In this document: positions 32,446 through 60,099 of the stretch, one piece after another
Layout: the number at the start of each line of letters is the position of its first letter
Numbering within the stretch: position 1 is the stretch's first letter
NCBI RefSeq assembly: GCF_036324505.1
Contig: NC_086355.1
Coordinates: 25,602,518-25,666,517 of the forward strand
DNA length: 64,000 nt
Source of the DNA: Eleginops maclovinus
Taxonomy: Eukaryota > Chordata > Actinopteri > Perciformes > Eleginopidae
Reading direction: 5' to 3'
The notes under the pieces: model-generated
Told to the model about the DNA's origin: nothing
The model's input: only the letters and a program-made list of their open reading frames with translations
Databases searched by the model: none
Translations under genes and position numbers: made by a program

Positions 32446-33538
32446 AAAGTAAAAGGTGGATGCAGGAGGGGTGAGGCGGGGGTCTCTTCCTGTGAGATTT
32501 TTTATTATTTTAAGCCTCCAGAAAACCAGCTGTCTGTCACCATTCTAAGTACTTAAAGTGTGTTCATGTTTCACTAATAGCTAAACTCCATGATGGACCT
32601 TTCAGACCAAAGATAACCAGCTAAATCCTGAGATCCATCACTGATCCATCGCTGATAAAGTGTGAAATTGTACAGAATGTTTCAATTAATGCCGTGTGTT
32701 TAACCTTAAGTATTTAATACCTTTCCTAATAATCATGTTGGTATATTCAGCCCTCTGTCAGCGTCCGGCTGCTCCTGTGCTGATGGAGGCTAGTGAGGAC
32801 TGTTTCTAGGGAAATCTATGCAACTCTTCTGTCGTGCATTTTAAAATCTATTTTCTCCAGACAGCATTTAATAGCGCTCTGCCTTAAAGTGGGAAGTGAA
32901 GTGTTCTTAGTCACTGCAGCTTCAGCAGAAATGTGATATCCAGATAAGCACCGGTCTACAGGGGAGAGGTGGCTTTATCTTTGTGCCGCTGTATTATAGG
33001 AAGCCCTTTGACTTTGGTGACATGAGACTCTCACTATCTACAGACTGCTTAAAAAGAACCAGCAGAGGGGCTGGAATACACACATGCATTACATTCCAGA
33101 TGGGGTTTAAATGTAGCTCAGGTTTGTGGATGCAACTATAGCATAGCTTCCACTTGGAATCCACTTTTGTACTGCTTCTTTAGAAGGGCTGAACATGAGC
33201 AATAATGACACAGCATTCCTGTGTATCCTGACATAGAAACTTCAAAGTTAATGGCTGAGAACAGTGAGTCATGCAGCGGTTCACACACCATGCCGCACCT
33301 ACTCACATCACTTCCTCCGCTGTGAAGCTCCTCTCTTCTAGCCGGAGAGCAGACACACAACGTTAGCACTTACCTCATCAGCACACACATTGAAGTGAGG
33401 AGCTGTGTGTTCCTCAGCCCCTCCGAGCCATCCAGGGTCCTTCATGAAGCCAGCAGTCAAACGTATTCCTCTTCACTCATCTCAGGGCATGCTGCTCTCT
33501 ATGCTCACTCTGTTTTCTTAATGTTATTCTTATAAGCC

Positions 33539-33540
<2 letters not shown>

Positions 33541-33569
<29 letters not shown>

Positions 33570-33570
33570 T
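33541..33570. repeat. (TTA)n microsatellite
   Basis: Ten units of TTA/ATT, interruption-free, in the stk17b downstream region. Confidence 0.95.
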
Positions 33571-34711
33571 ATGTGCTGGACTCATATTTTTATGTAAATA
33601 ATTTGCTCATGTGTCTTATTAGGTAGTGTGAGAGGATGGTGGTGTTATTTAAAACAAGCTGTTTCCAGTGTAATGAAATAATCAAGTGTTTGACTGCAGG
33701 GAGTTGGGGAGAAGGAAGTGAAGGATAGATTGTTCAGGTGGTACCCAGGAAGTAAAGCGAGAGAAGGTGACGAGGAAGAGATAAGACTGGAAATGTGCTT
33801 TTGAAGGAATAGTTTTGGGGTAAAAATCCTGGGTTATTCCTAATGAAGTTGTGATGTTGAGTGTAAACATATGTAGGGATGAGAGTGTTGATGATTTGGT
33901 TTTAGAAGATGTGACACAACCGATGTACAATGCTCGATATGAGGCGCTCTCCTGAAGAGGGGCAGTTGCTCATCCACTCAAACATTCCTCCTCTGTTCCG
34001 AGGTGCCAAAGCCAATGAGAGCTCATTGTGTTGTTGTTTGTTGTTGTCACCAGCTGGTACCATGGTCTGTGTGTGGGGGGGGGGGGTCAGGGCGTATCCA
34101 GCCACAGCCATGCTGTCATCTGTATGCTGTCGTTCTCAAAAAACTGGAACACACCACCCTGTAAAAGATTTTCCTCAGGACGGGTATTTGATCCTCACCG
34201 AGGTGGTAGATTCCATTTGGGCTGGCTGTAAGACTTTCCTCCAGACAGCTAGAAAAGGATTCTGTCGGATAGTTTATGTGAGAGCCAGAGCTCTTCTGAT
34301 ACTGTAAAAGGAAATAAGCTTGAATTTTAATTGATCTCAAATATAAACTCTGCTTTTTTCTAATACTTCAAGTTGGAAAAAAGTGATTTAATACAGGAAG
34401 TTGAAATTTCTCAAGCTCAGCTGTGCAGAGACAAAGCGTTCTCCTTCCTGTTGCATCTGTATAAACTACAGCTGTAAGTCTTGCTGAGTGTGTAACCTCG
34501 AGATGTTGTGCAGGGATGTCAGGGATCTCACTCTGGGGATGACCCGTGCTCAGACAAAGCCACTACTCTTTGTCCGCCTGTCACTCCAACTTGACTTGTG
34601 CTGCGCGGTGTTGATATTGTTGTTTTGTACAGCAGCTATTGTGTTTTTACCAGCAACTAGACAGTCTGGGCTGTGTGTGTGTGTGAGCGGCAGGCAGGTC
34701 ATCCTCAGCAG

Positions 34712-34746
34712 GTGTAACCCTGATGTGTCCCACATCAGGGTTACAC
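34712..34746. other. Perfect 16-bp hairpin with 3-nt loop
   Basis: GTGTAACCCTGATGTG at 34712-34727 is followed by TCC and then the exact reverse complement at 34731-34746. It lies in the likely stk17b 3' UTR. Perfect stems with tiny loops can arise by template switching during replication. A role in RNA folding is also possible. Confidence 0.9.
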
Positions 34747-36117
34747 TAAAAACCAGCCACAAGCACAAAGACATGTTCCAGATGTTTGTTTATTTTGCAT
34801 TTTATATTTGTTTTTTTATGTATGAGCATTCTGATTGCATCTGAAATGACAAAAAAAATGACATAATCTTTATTGTATTCTATTCTGATCAACTGCAGGC
34901 TAATATGTAGGCATCACAAAGCAAACTGAAACGCTCATTAAAGGTTGTAGAAAATAATCTGATGTGTGTTTGTTATCTCCAGTCGATCATACTTGCACCA
35001 CACTGCTGCCCCCTGCTGGACGGCTCCTCTATGAAGCCATCTGAGGTGTTCAGCAGACAGTGCTGATCATTATCTACCAGGACACAATATCATGAGGACG
35101 GTGTGAACCAATCAGCAAGCAGAGGATTAATAACAAGTGGTTTTGGTTGTGCACATGCTCGACGACTTAAAAGATAATCGGACCTCCTTGTATGCATTTT
35201 ATCCAGCTTAGCACAGAGTAAGTAGTAAACACAATGGAATGATCTGAAGTTACATTCAGCGTAGTGCAGAGCAGCTGACAGAGGTCATACAGATTGTACA
35301 CAAATCATACACACGTAAACAGAACTAGCACATATGTGTGTTTAACATATTGCAATAGACAAAAAGTTAATTAATGTATGGCATCCTGCCACCATGAAAG
35401 TAATGATGTTTAAATGAATACATTCAAACCCATTTCATTGAATTATAAGCCTTTGGTTATAATACCAGTTTGTTGAGACATCAAAGATAGTTTGATTTGT
35501 GAGGATAAGATCTATCAAAGAGACTTAAAATATAGAACCTAAAATCAAAAGGTTTGTCATTAAATGAGCCGGCGTGTAACACAAATGAAAGACCCTAAGA
35601 ATGCTGCTTCATGGAGTTCCCTGTCCAAGTCGAGGAAAGCAGACGGACTTTAAAGCTTTTATTTGCTGAAGCATCATGAGATGTGAGAGAACCCTCCAGA
35701 ACACAAACGAACTGGAATGCGGCTGTGTGATATTTAAACAAGAACATATCATTACAGGTGAACAATACACTATGCATCACACTACAGGACAAACAACAGA
35801 ACATTCTCAAACTAGCTGACCAAGGCAAAACATTTGAAGTGAAGCATCTCTACAATGTTACACGTCAACTGAGGGAGTTCCTCATGAATAACAAGAATCC
35901 TTCCTGTCAGAACCAGACTCAGCCTAAAGCACGGGCTCAAATCAAATGTCAAAACAGTTAGGCAGCCTGAAGAAGGAGGATCATTTTCATACCTGCATAT
36001 TGCCAGGGGGGGCTCCTGGTCAGTGCATTCAGCAGAGGGCAGGACAGCAGCAGCACGTGTCAGCCCTTATTGATGGAGAGACGAGGATGAGCAGCAGTAA
36101 GACCCTCTAAAGCAAAC

Positions 36118-39100
36118 TCAGAACTCCTGGATGACCCTGAAGTGGCTCTGGATTGAGGGGGGCTCGCCCTCAAAGTGCAGCTTCTTGCTGGGACAGGCCC
36201 CCAAATCTTCCAGGGTTTTGATAAAGAGCGCGTGCTCGCGGCCCACCCAGGCCCGCATGGGGTCGCACACCTCGTAGGGGGTAACGTGGGCGTGGATGGA
36301 CACCCCGCTGGAGGCCAGCTCCTTCAGCACCCGCTTGTTGGTCACCCAGGTCTCACTGCCCCCTGGGTGCCCCCCGTCCAGCCAGTACAAGTCAGAAATG
36401 CTCCTCACAAAGTGGCACATATCGGGGTCAGCACGGGCCCCCGCCAGCTCGTACACAATCTGGTTGAGCACCACACAGCCTTTGCTGAATCCCACCAGTG
36501 TGAGGGAGAACCCCGAGGGGATGCTGTCATCCCCCCCCTGTGGCTGCACCGGGTCTGGCAGGTTGGCTCGCTGCATGCCGTGACTCAGCAGGGCCCTGCC
36601 AACAAAAACACAGCTGACTCAGCACAAATCCCTCAGCCTGCAGGAACCTGTAGTGTGTGTTAGCCTGTGTCCACATCAGCGTATTCAATAGCTTCTAGAG
36701 AGGAGTGAGAGCGGTGAGGAGTGAGAGGAGTCAGCGCATGCCAACACAAGCAGCCGCCCATAAGCTTTGAGCTTCAGAGCGCTTTTTGATTTGGAAATAT
36801 TTAAACTGTCTAAGAAAAGGTGATGTCACTAGAAATTGAAGGAGAAGCTTGTTTTGACCGTGTCTTTGAGACGGGAACTATATTAAAAAGAGGTGAGAGT
36901 TGTACTTTACACCCTCCTCGCTCTGCGGCTGTCAGACGGAGCAGAGGAAGCTCAGTCCTTATCAGTGTAACGTTATAATGGACAACAACAACAACAACAT
37001 GTCAAACAAATAATAAAATCAAAAGGGGCAAAGCAAGTTTGAGACAATACAACTGTGACATGTTGTCGAGATATTGTTGCCATAGTAACAATAAAAAAGA
37101 CACTGGACTTTTTTTGGGGATGAATTTCCGGGCTCCACCCAGCCCCCCTGCCAGCCCTTCTCCACAGAAACAGACGCTCTGTGGACTCAGGGCCTGGTCT
37201 GCTGGAAGAGAAAAAGAGGACCAACAGACCTGAGGTGGCGGAAGGCTCCACAGTCAGCAGAGTACGGCGCATGCTCCGGGGCCCCGAACATGTTGCTGTC
37301 CACAAAGTTCACGTAGCAGCTGAACTTGTGGAGGTGCATGCGTGAGGCTCGCACCACCCAGACATGTCGGTCAGGGAAACGGTGGCCCAGAGTGAGGGCC
37401 ACCTGCTCTAGACTCCAGGAGAGCCACGGGGCCCCGTCAGGCTGCAGGGACATCTCCTCCTCGAAGTTCTGCACACAACACAGACAGAGACACTGTACAC
37501 ACTGAAATCAATCAAACTAACGCCATGTATGGTGTGTGTGTGGTACGTATTGTTTATATGTGTTGAGATGGGAAATAACATTTTCATTTTGCGATGATAA
37601 TGTATTCACATACCTAAAGATATCAATATTCATGTGTTTTTCTGCCTTGGCTCTATTCTCCGCAGGCGTGATGACAGTCACACACAGAAGTCTCTCACAT
37701 ACACCTCACACACTTCCGCAGTGTGTGCTCAGTTTGCGGTCACACTGACCTCAGCCATTTATATGGAAACGTACCAGCATATTAACACTATGGAATAATG
37801 ACTCTTGCCTGGAAAGTTGCCTAATGGATAGCAAATTAGAACCAAGAACAGATGGATAAGGCCCAGTCTTTAAAGGGAAACCAATAGGTCTCTTCCTCTT
37901 TATTTCTACACTTGATCATTAAGTATTCCTCTGGATGGTTTCCATGATAGCAGCTGCAGCAGTTACAGGACACAGGCTGAAGAGACGGCCATGTCACACA
38001 CATTGGCATACAACTAAACAAATAATGCCTGAAAGAAAGGCTCACAGGAAGAAAAAAAAATCACATACAAATATTTACACATATTAAGATTTGGATAAAA
38101 ACTGATTGCAAGTCAGTGATATTGGAAAGTTGTTGACACAATACTTAGGAAAAACTTTAACAATAGTATGCTTTTCTTAAAAATATCTCGGAGTTTCAGC
38201 ATCTCAAAAATATTTTTTTATATGTTTTGAGTTGTTCTAGTTTAACTCTTACTTTACGTGCATTTTCATATCGTACTCAAGTACTTTTACTCAAAATGTA
38301 TTTTCGTTGCAGTATTTTTACTTGAATCTGAGTACTTTAACTGTGTGGTATTAGTACTTTTACTGAAGTAATGAATCGGAATACTTTTTCGCTGTGGCGC
38401 TGGTTTCTTTCAGTTTGATTGAATAACTTATTACTGAGCCATGGACAGCCCAATGCGGGACTGTGGGACCAGGCTTCCTTCTTCTTCTTCTTCTTCTTCT
38501 TCTCAATAACAATTCAATCAAATCAAATCGTATGTGTCTTAGTAAGTCAGCCCATTGTTATTGTGTGGCTTGATAAACGTTAGTTGGAATCCTGGACTTG
38601 GAATGTAACTATGTGTATTTAGTTAATGTAACTAAGCGTATTTACTCAACAATGCACTTAAGTACACATTCAAATAATTTTTTGTTGTGCAATATCATAC
38701 AAGCACAGGTTTACTTCACAAATTCCATATATTCATACTCTGACTTTCCAGTCAAACCAAGTGTCCCCAACATTGATATTTTAACCGATTGTGATGTGTT
38801 GAAAAGCATTATATTTCCTGGCATAGAGAAACTCTTTTAAAAGCCTCTTGGATCAAATGACAAATGCATTACCACATTTTTGAAAACAGGGCAAACAATG
38901 TCTGTTTTTGTGGGTTTAGTGATAGGAAATATTATAAAACCCCTTTCACATTAACACGTTTAAGTCAATTCACTCAGTCAGGCCAGCCATCAGCTTTCTG
39001 CTGGATAACCTGAGGTCAACACACACGGCTCACAATATGTTTATAGCCTCCATCACTCACTTGGATATCCCCGTGAAAAAACATCACATGTCTGTTGCCC

Positions 39101-39330
39101 GTCCTCTCCCCCGGGTAAGTCCGGCTGTCGGCTTCAGGCCGGAGCAGCAGCAGGTCGTTCACTAGGCTCGGCTCGTGTCCGGGTACCGCAAGCAGCTTCT
39201 GGAGCATCTTCTCCGGGCTCTCGGCCATTGCATCCCGGGTCCCCGTGGGTTCAGAGGATGTCATGGCTGCTACAGAGGACCTCGTTTTTGCCACAGATAA
39301 TAGAGTGAACCTTACGGTCAAAGCTAGCAT
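36118..39330 (-). CDS. c2orf69: C2orf69 homologue (mitochondrial serine-hydrolase-like protein)
   Basis: Three minus-strand exons: 39330-39061, 37468-37230, 36595-36118, giving 328 aa (human C2orf69 is 385). The N-terminus (MLALTVRFTLLSVAKTRSSV) is basic and hydrophobic, as for mitochondrial targeting. Conserved blocks are SRMHLHKFSCY, SNMFGAPEH, LTLVGFSKGCVVLNQ (residues about 201-215, with a G-x-S-x-G-type nucleophile at Ser207), SDLYWLDGGHPGGSETWVT, HAHVTPYEVCDPMRAWVGRE and the terminal SIQSHFRVIQEF. Loss of human C2orf69 causes a mitochondrial multisystem disease. The spacer between LLSHGMQRANL and GFSKG is about 40 residues shorter than in human. ATG 39330 was chosen for the targeting-like leader; the ATG at 39264 is an alternative. 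Confidence 0.93.
38225..38396. repeat. Dispersed fish repeat rich in GTACTTTTACT
   Basis: Contains CGTACTCAAGTACTTTTACT, CTTGAATCTGAGTACTTTAA and CGGAATACTTTTTCGC, typical of a widespread fish MITE-like repeat. It lies in C2orf69 intron 1. Termini were not resolved. Confidence 0.45.
38477..38503. repeat. (TTC)n microsatellite
   Basis: Short run of TTC units in C2orf69 intron 1. Confidence 0.85.
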
Positions 39331-54425
<15,095 letters not shown>

Positions 54426-54426
54426 A

Positions 54427-54432
54427 AATAAA
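54427..54432 (+). terminator. ftcdnl1 poly(A) signal AATAAA
   Basis: AATAAA starts one base after the ftcdnl1 stop (TGA 54423-54425). If used, the 3' UTR would be only some 20-30 nt. Confidence 0.6.
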
Positions 54433-54714
54433 TCATTGCCAAAAACTTGAAACCTCACGCTCAAGTAAATCATCTTTATTTTATGTAATAGTAATTTGTT
54501 AAGCCCCGCCCCCTCTGTTATATTGCTAAACTTGTCAAGCTTCCCTATGATGCATGTTTGCAGATTAATGTAATGGTGGCAGATTTACCTTAAATTCTTA
54601 GTTATTGTTTAATCAATAGATCTTTTATTTCACACAGAAAAAGCTAAATATATCTTTCTAGCCAAATGTTAATAGTTGATTTTATCATCTGTCAGCTAAC
54701 CTGTTATACTTTAA

Positions 54715-55482
54715 AGGTCTCCTATTATGCTAAATTTGAACAATATGTTATAAGGCCATATCTACATAACTTGTCTGTGAAGTGTTTTGCTCAAAATACA
54801 AACAGATCCCCCATTGTAGCATGCCTCATCCCCCTCTATTTCAGCCCTGTTCCTGAAGTGCTGATTCTGTGACTGTAGCTTTAAATGAACTAGCTGCTGC
54901 TGGCCACGCCCCTTTGGAGCTGCTGCTGGCCACGCCCCTTTGGAGCTGCTGCTGGCCACGCCTCTTTGGAGCATCATGATCTCTCCTCTGAAGAGAGTTT
55001 TCTACTGGGAGAAACTCAGCTAAACGCTGCCGTGATTAAACGCTATGTTATGTTCCAAACCACATCCAGCATTATTCTGAAACACTTCTCAGTGTTTACC
55101 ACTAGAACAGAGACATTGTATGTATTATATACACAACAACTCTAAGTCCCTCCTGACATCCTGCTGAACACACACACACACACAGAGGTGCTGCGGAGGG
55201 GATTCAGCTCACTGACTGTATATGGGGGACGATAGGTTGGGACGTGTCACGTGGGCGGGACGTTGCCAGGAGTTCAATGTAAAGCCAGCTCACATTTCGG
55301 TTATGACATCATAACCGAAGCAAATCTGGATCAGCTCGTTTGTACCCCCATTTTTAGAGATGTAGGTAAGGAGGAAAAGAGAGAGGGTTGTATTTTCTGA
55401 CACTTTGTGAGTCTACTTACACACCGGGGACACATATTTATGTATAAAAGACAGCAAAAAGTACATTATGCATAATAAACCT
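54715..55482. mobile_element. TTAA-flanked MITE, copy 2 (768 bp)
   Basis: Starts TTAA|AGGTCTCCTATTATGC (TTAA 54711-54714). The right end is slightly decayed (GCATAATAAACCT|TTAA, TTAA 55483-55486). It is colinear with the copy at 18752-19367 but has an extra internal block and three instead of two 26-bp units. Confidence 0.85.
54893..54970. repeat. 26-bp minisatellite, three units, inside MITE copy 2
   Basis: Three tandem 26-bp units beginning GCTGCTGCTGGCCACGCCCC; the third has one substitution (GCCTCTTTGG). Confidence 0.92.
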
Positions 55483-56805
55483 TTAAAGCAGGAAAACAGG
55501 CCAAGTTATACAGAATGTTTCAATGAGTAAATATGTATACAAATATAAAGTATATATGAAAACAACCAGTGCTGATGAAAAGCACCAGAGGGTGGAGAAC
55601 GGGACACTGGGCCAGGCACTATCAGCATTGCAAACAAGAAAATGCTAGCTAGTTGGTTAGCAAGCTGCAATAGTAATTCACTGTTATTGTGATATTAATT
55701 GAGATGCTAATTCTGGCTAGCTAAATGTACTTATTTGCAGTATGATCAGTGTCTCATTACAAATATGGAGAATATTTGCTCTTCCCCTACAACTCACCTG
55801 TCTGATCAGGGCCTTTCTAATCTCTTGCAGCTGAGATTTGGGTTTTTATTTATTTTCTACCAAACCAAGACCAAAAGCCCTAAATCCCAGCATGTCATCC
55901 TCCAGGGTGGAATTTGAATGCGTCTGTCGTTTCCTGTTTGGAGCCAATAGGACACTTGGTTTTACTGATGAGTCTCTGCTGATGACTCTTCCCTTGATGC
56001 ATCAGCCTTACCATGACTCTATGAGAGAATCACCATCTGTGTGTTAAACAGCTATTTTTATCACAAGTCATGAACTGAATCTTCAACAAGCATCCAGCGC
56101 TGGATGTGCAGCCCTGTTTCGAAATGTCTAATTTTGTATTGTATAATATAATAGTTTAAATAAAGCATCTTGTCAATCCTGTACGCAGTGTGTGATGCAT
56201 GATTAACCATTAATATAGCGAAGGCAAATTACGCCGGAGGACAGGTCAGGAATGAACTGGGGCGATGATTCCACTCATTTCTTACATAAGGACAGTACAC
56301 TGCACTGAATAGCAGCACATCATGGAGGTATTGATCTGAATCATTAGGCAATAATAACTCGAGCTGTATGGATGTGATACAAAAGCAGGGTCGGAGTGAG
56401 TTTTTACAGGGAAGAAAACACTTTAATTTAAACGTATGCAAAGGATATTGGTGATTGGAGAGCCAATAACTGCCTAATCTACATGCAGAGAGGGAGTGCT
56501 AATCTGTTACGCACAAACCGAAGTAGTATGAGTCATAACATCTTCCAGTGAGAATATCATGCTTTGGCGTCAATGTCTGAATCTACTATCATTTCAATAT
56601 GTTGTGATGTTTCTTCATTTTTAGCATTTGAAGCACTCGCCCTGTGAGGCAGAAGCTGTGCAGTCCTCCTGAAGATGTGTGTGAGCCTCTTTGGATAATC
56701 TCTCTTCCTGTGAACATTCACCTCTCTGTATGTCATCCAGCTGAGGCTCTTAGTCACACAAACAACGCAGCCATGCAGCTTCATATCTCACATACACAGC
56801 TACCT

Positions 56806-57236
<431 letters not shown>

Positions 57237-58447
57237 ACACATGTTTTGAAATTTGCAAGCAAAATCAATTCTTGGGTACAACATCCATTTTGACTCTCCT
57301 AACTACCCTTAGAGTTTGATTTTCACTCTGCCAAGAGACACGCCTCACTTCCCAGGAAAATGGGGACTATAAATAAAACCAGCGAATTTCATATCTTCCA
57401 AAAATCCCCTCTCCATCATCCTCTCCTCCCTCCCTAACAACCTCGTTGGTTATGTGACTCAGTCTGATGGTGTTTATGATTATCGCAAGGCCATCATTTC
57501 CTTGATGAAGTGTACTTTCTCCCAGCATCTCACTCCGTTAATATTCATTTTAAAAACACTTTCCCACTGAAGCCAGAATTCATTTCTTTGTGTGCGATCC
57601 GCTTCGATAACATGGATGTTCCTGCCTCTGCTGCAGTGTGTGTGCCTCCTCGCTGCAGAAGCACCACAGGATCCCTGTGATATGACTCAGCCTGACAGCC
57701 TACCATACAAGATGCGACCGTGTGTCACAGCACGGAAATAGAGGAGCTTATTTCTTTACATCAGTCTCCAGCTTTCTATAAATATTCCAAAGCTCTGTTC
57801 TCTCTCTCTCCCTCCTTTTCTTTTCCTTTCTGCAGCTTTCTCAGCCCCCCCCCACACACTTTCTCCCCTCTCTCTGTTTGTCCATTTTTCTCCTACACAC
57901 TCTGCCTCGCACATCTCCTCTTCTCCCTCTACCTCTGTCGTAACGTGGAGAAATGTGTCGAAGCTAGAAAGAGGCAGCAGTGTTCAGCAGCAACAAAAAC
58001 ACTCATGTGCTGCGCAGCCTTCCTGAGCCTGTGAGGTTTGTTTCCCCCTCTGACATTCCTGCAGGGCTCTTTAGTAATCTGACAGTGATTTTATCATGTC
58101 CCACACAGACATCAACTACTTCCTCCTTTCTTTACTTTGCCGTCCGACAGATTTCCACCAATCAAGTGCAGTGTGACGGTTAATCACAGTCATTAATCCC
58201 GTCTTCCACTGCTTAGATCTTTGATTCAGAAATAGCGACCTTTACCAGAAATAGAGACCACACTGAACCTAACTGACTGCCAGTGAGGAGCCTCAAACGT
58301 AAGCTCACAGTGCCATCCTTCCTAACCTGTCAGTGTGGGAAGTAAGCGTGCCACCTATGAAGTCAGCAGTCCCCAACCCCCACCCTGAACACATGTTCAA
58401 CATCCTCGGGCAAAGGCCGAGCAAGCACTGAGACACAGCTGAGAATT

Positions 58448-58473
58448 AGAGAGAGAGAGAGAGAGAGAGAGAG
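58448..58473. repeat. (AG)n microsatellite
   Basis: About 26 bp of AG repeats at the upstream edge of the putative non-coding exon region. Confidence 0.9.
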
Positions 58474-58559
58474 TGGAAGAGGGAGAGAGAGCAGTGAAGT
58501 GGAAATATGGGTGAGCATCAGAGGAAGACAGAAATAGAGCGATAAAGCAGTGAATTAGG

Positions 58560-58996
58560 CAGAGGCGGTGAGTGGAGGAGGAGGAGAGTCTTTCGCTGAG
58601 GCGCTGATGCTTCATGCAGGCGAGCTTATTCACTGGTAGCAGAAAGCTCTCATGACGGTGGATGTGAGAGCCTTGTGGATTTGCTCCAGTCTCAGTGGAA
58701 TTCATTGCACCAGGATCCAAAACAACAGACAGAGGATGCGACCATGGATGGATGCTAGCATCCATGTGGGCCAGTGACGTCTGCACCCCCCTCTGCGGCT
58801 ACCTTCTTCATCATAAGGATGCTTCTAGCAGCACTGACCCAGATTGTGAAGACCCGGCTCTTCCCTGTGCTCTGATCCTCCGGTGGTCTGTGAATGTGAT
58901 GTGCGAGAGGAATGCTCTACACCTCGGCGGAGAGAGCTCAGCCTGCTGCCTCTGCTGACATCTGTCTCTGTGGATACACACAGCCACCGGCAGGGT
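58560..58996 (+). other. Possible non-coding first exon
   Basis: A stretch that is GC-richer than its surroundings, follows an AG-rich run and ends in a consensus donor CAGG|GTAAGGA at about 58996. It contains several short ATGs but no conserved ORF, and an 18-bp perfect palindrome ATGGATGCTAGCATCCAT at 58748-58765. It could be an untranslated exon of the next gene (satb2 by synteny) or of a lncRNA. Start is unresolved. Confidence 0.25.
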
Positions 58997-59858
58997 AAGG
59001 ACGCACTGCCCTGACATGCACGCTTAAATGTCAGGCTGATGGTTTATGTGTGTGCATGTGCCTGTGTGTTAGCCATTGAATGAATCCATTACAAATCACT
59101 ACGACCACGTAGACGGGGTTTCTAATGCTCACACGCTCCCTCCTCAACACATTCATTGAGAGTGTTTTCTTTCAGAGGCTTCAAAAGGTTCCAAATTGTC
59201 TCTGTGCTGATGAAGCGATGCCACATTGTATTCATGCAGAATAGCTCCATGTGTAATGTATGACCTAGGAGATATCATGGTTAGCAACAAATAACTGCGC
59301 TTCCCCCAAAGTACTGAAGAAAGTAGGCTAAGATGGCACAGGCTGAGAAGACCAGAATAAAACATTTATAAAGTCCTTTTGGTGTCTGAAAGCTTCTGGC
59401 TTTGTTGTGCTTGGAGGGAAAAATGGACATGAGAGAAGATCGGATCCTTTACACTGGGGGAAATAAAGTCATTTTATTCAGCTGAATTCCATCGGCTAAT
59501 CAAGACCAATTCCACCCAGTCTCTCAGTCTGGTCAGTTCAGGTCAGCTCATTGTAATTTGATCAAGTGTCAGAAGTCAATAAGACACAACACAGAACAGC
59601 ATGACTTCTACCACAGGACAAAGCAGTGGGTGTCATTTGACCAGGGGTCAGACACTGGGACCAGAGGTCAGACTGAGGTCAATGTTTCGCCATAGAGACA
59701 AACTGTCTTGTTTAATTAGGTAATTACACACGTGTCTTATGACGTTGAGCGTGGGATGCTAACTTTTAGTCTTGGGCCGTTGATGTTCTTCCTTGTACCA
59801 AGTAAAGTAAGAGGTCAATCAGATGAAAGGTTGTGGAGAAACTCCAACGAGATACATA

Positions 59859-60099
59859 CAGCTCTGGAATAAATTAAGAGACCACTCCAAATGTTTCTTA
59901 AATCTTTATCTCTACATGTATGGCAGTCATTCTAGTGTCTGTTGAACTTCAACAAAGAGGAAAAATGGTCAGTATTTTAAAAAATACAATAATAGAAAAT
60001 AAAAAATCATTTAATTCAAAGACATACCTATACCTGTAAATAGTAAAACCATAGAAACTGATAATGTTGCAGTGGTCTCTTAATTGTTCCCCTCGGCTG
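59859..60099. mobile_element. Tc1/mariner-type MITE (241 bp)
   Basis: Left end CAGCTCTGGAATAAATTAAG and right end (reverse complement) CAGCCGAGGGGAACAATTAA share the subterminal AATTAAGAGACCACT. TA flanks lie at 59857-59858 and 60100-60101. No transposase. Confidence 0.85.

Larger units (their letters stand above)
32446..36117 (+). other. stk17b 3' UTR and convergent intergenic region
   Basis: Between the stop codons of stk17b (+) and C2orf69 (-), which converge here. It contains a (TTA)n tract at 33541-33570, a perfect hairpin at 34712-34746 and a variant poly(A) signal ATTAAA at 34937-34942 that could end stk17b. No coding exon was recognised; a short + ORF at 35758-35961 has no recognisable similarity. 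Confidence 0.5.

Noticed and set aside
34488..34844. 118-aa ORF with a hydrophobic stretch downstream of stk17b
   Set aside because: No recognisable similarity; it lies in a probable 3' UTR and spans the perfect hairpin.
35758..35961. 67-aa ORF between stk17b and C2orf69
   Set aside because: No similarity recognised and no splice support; likely chance.
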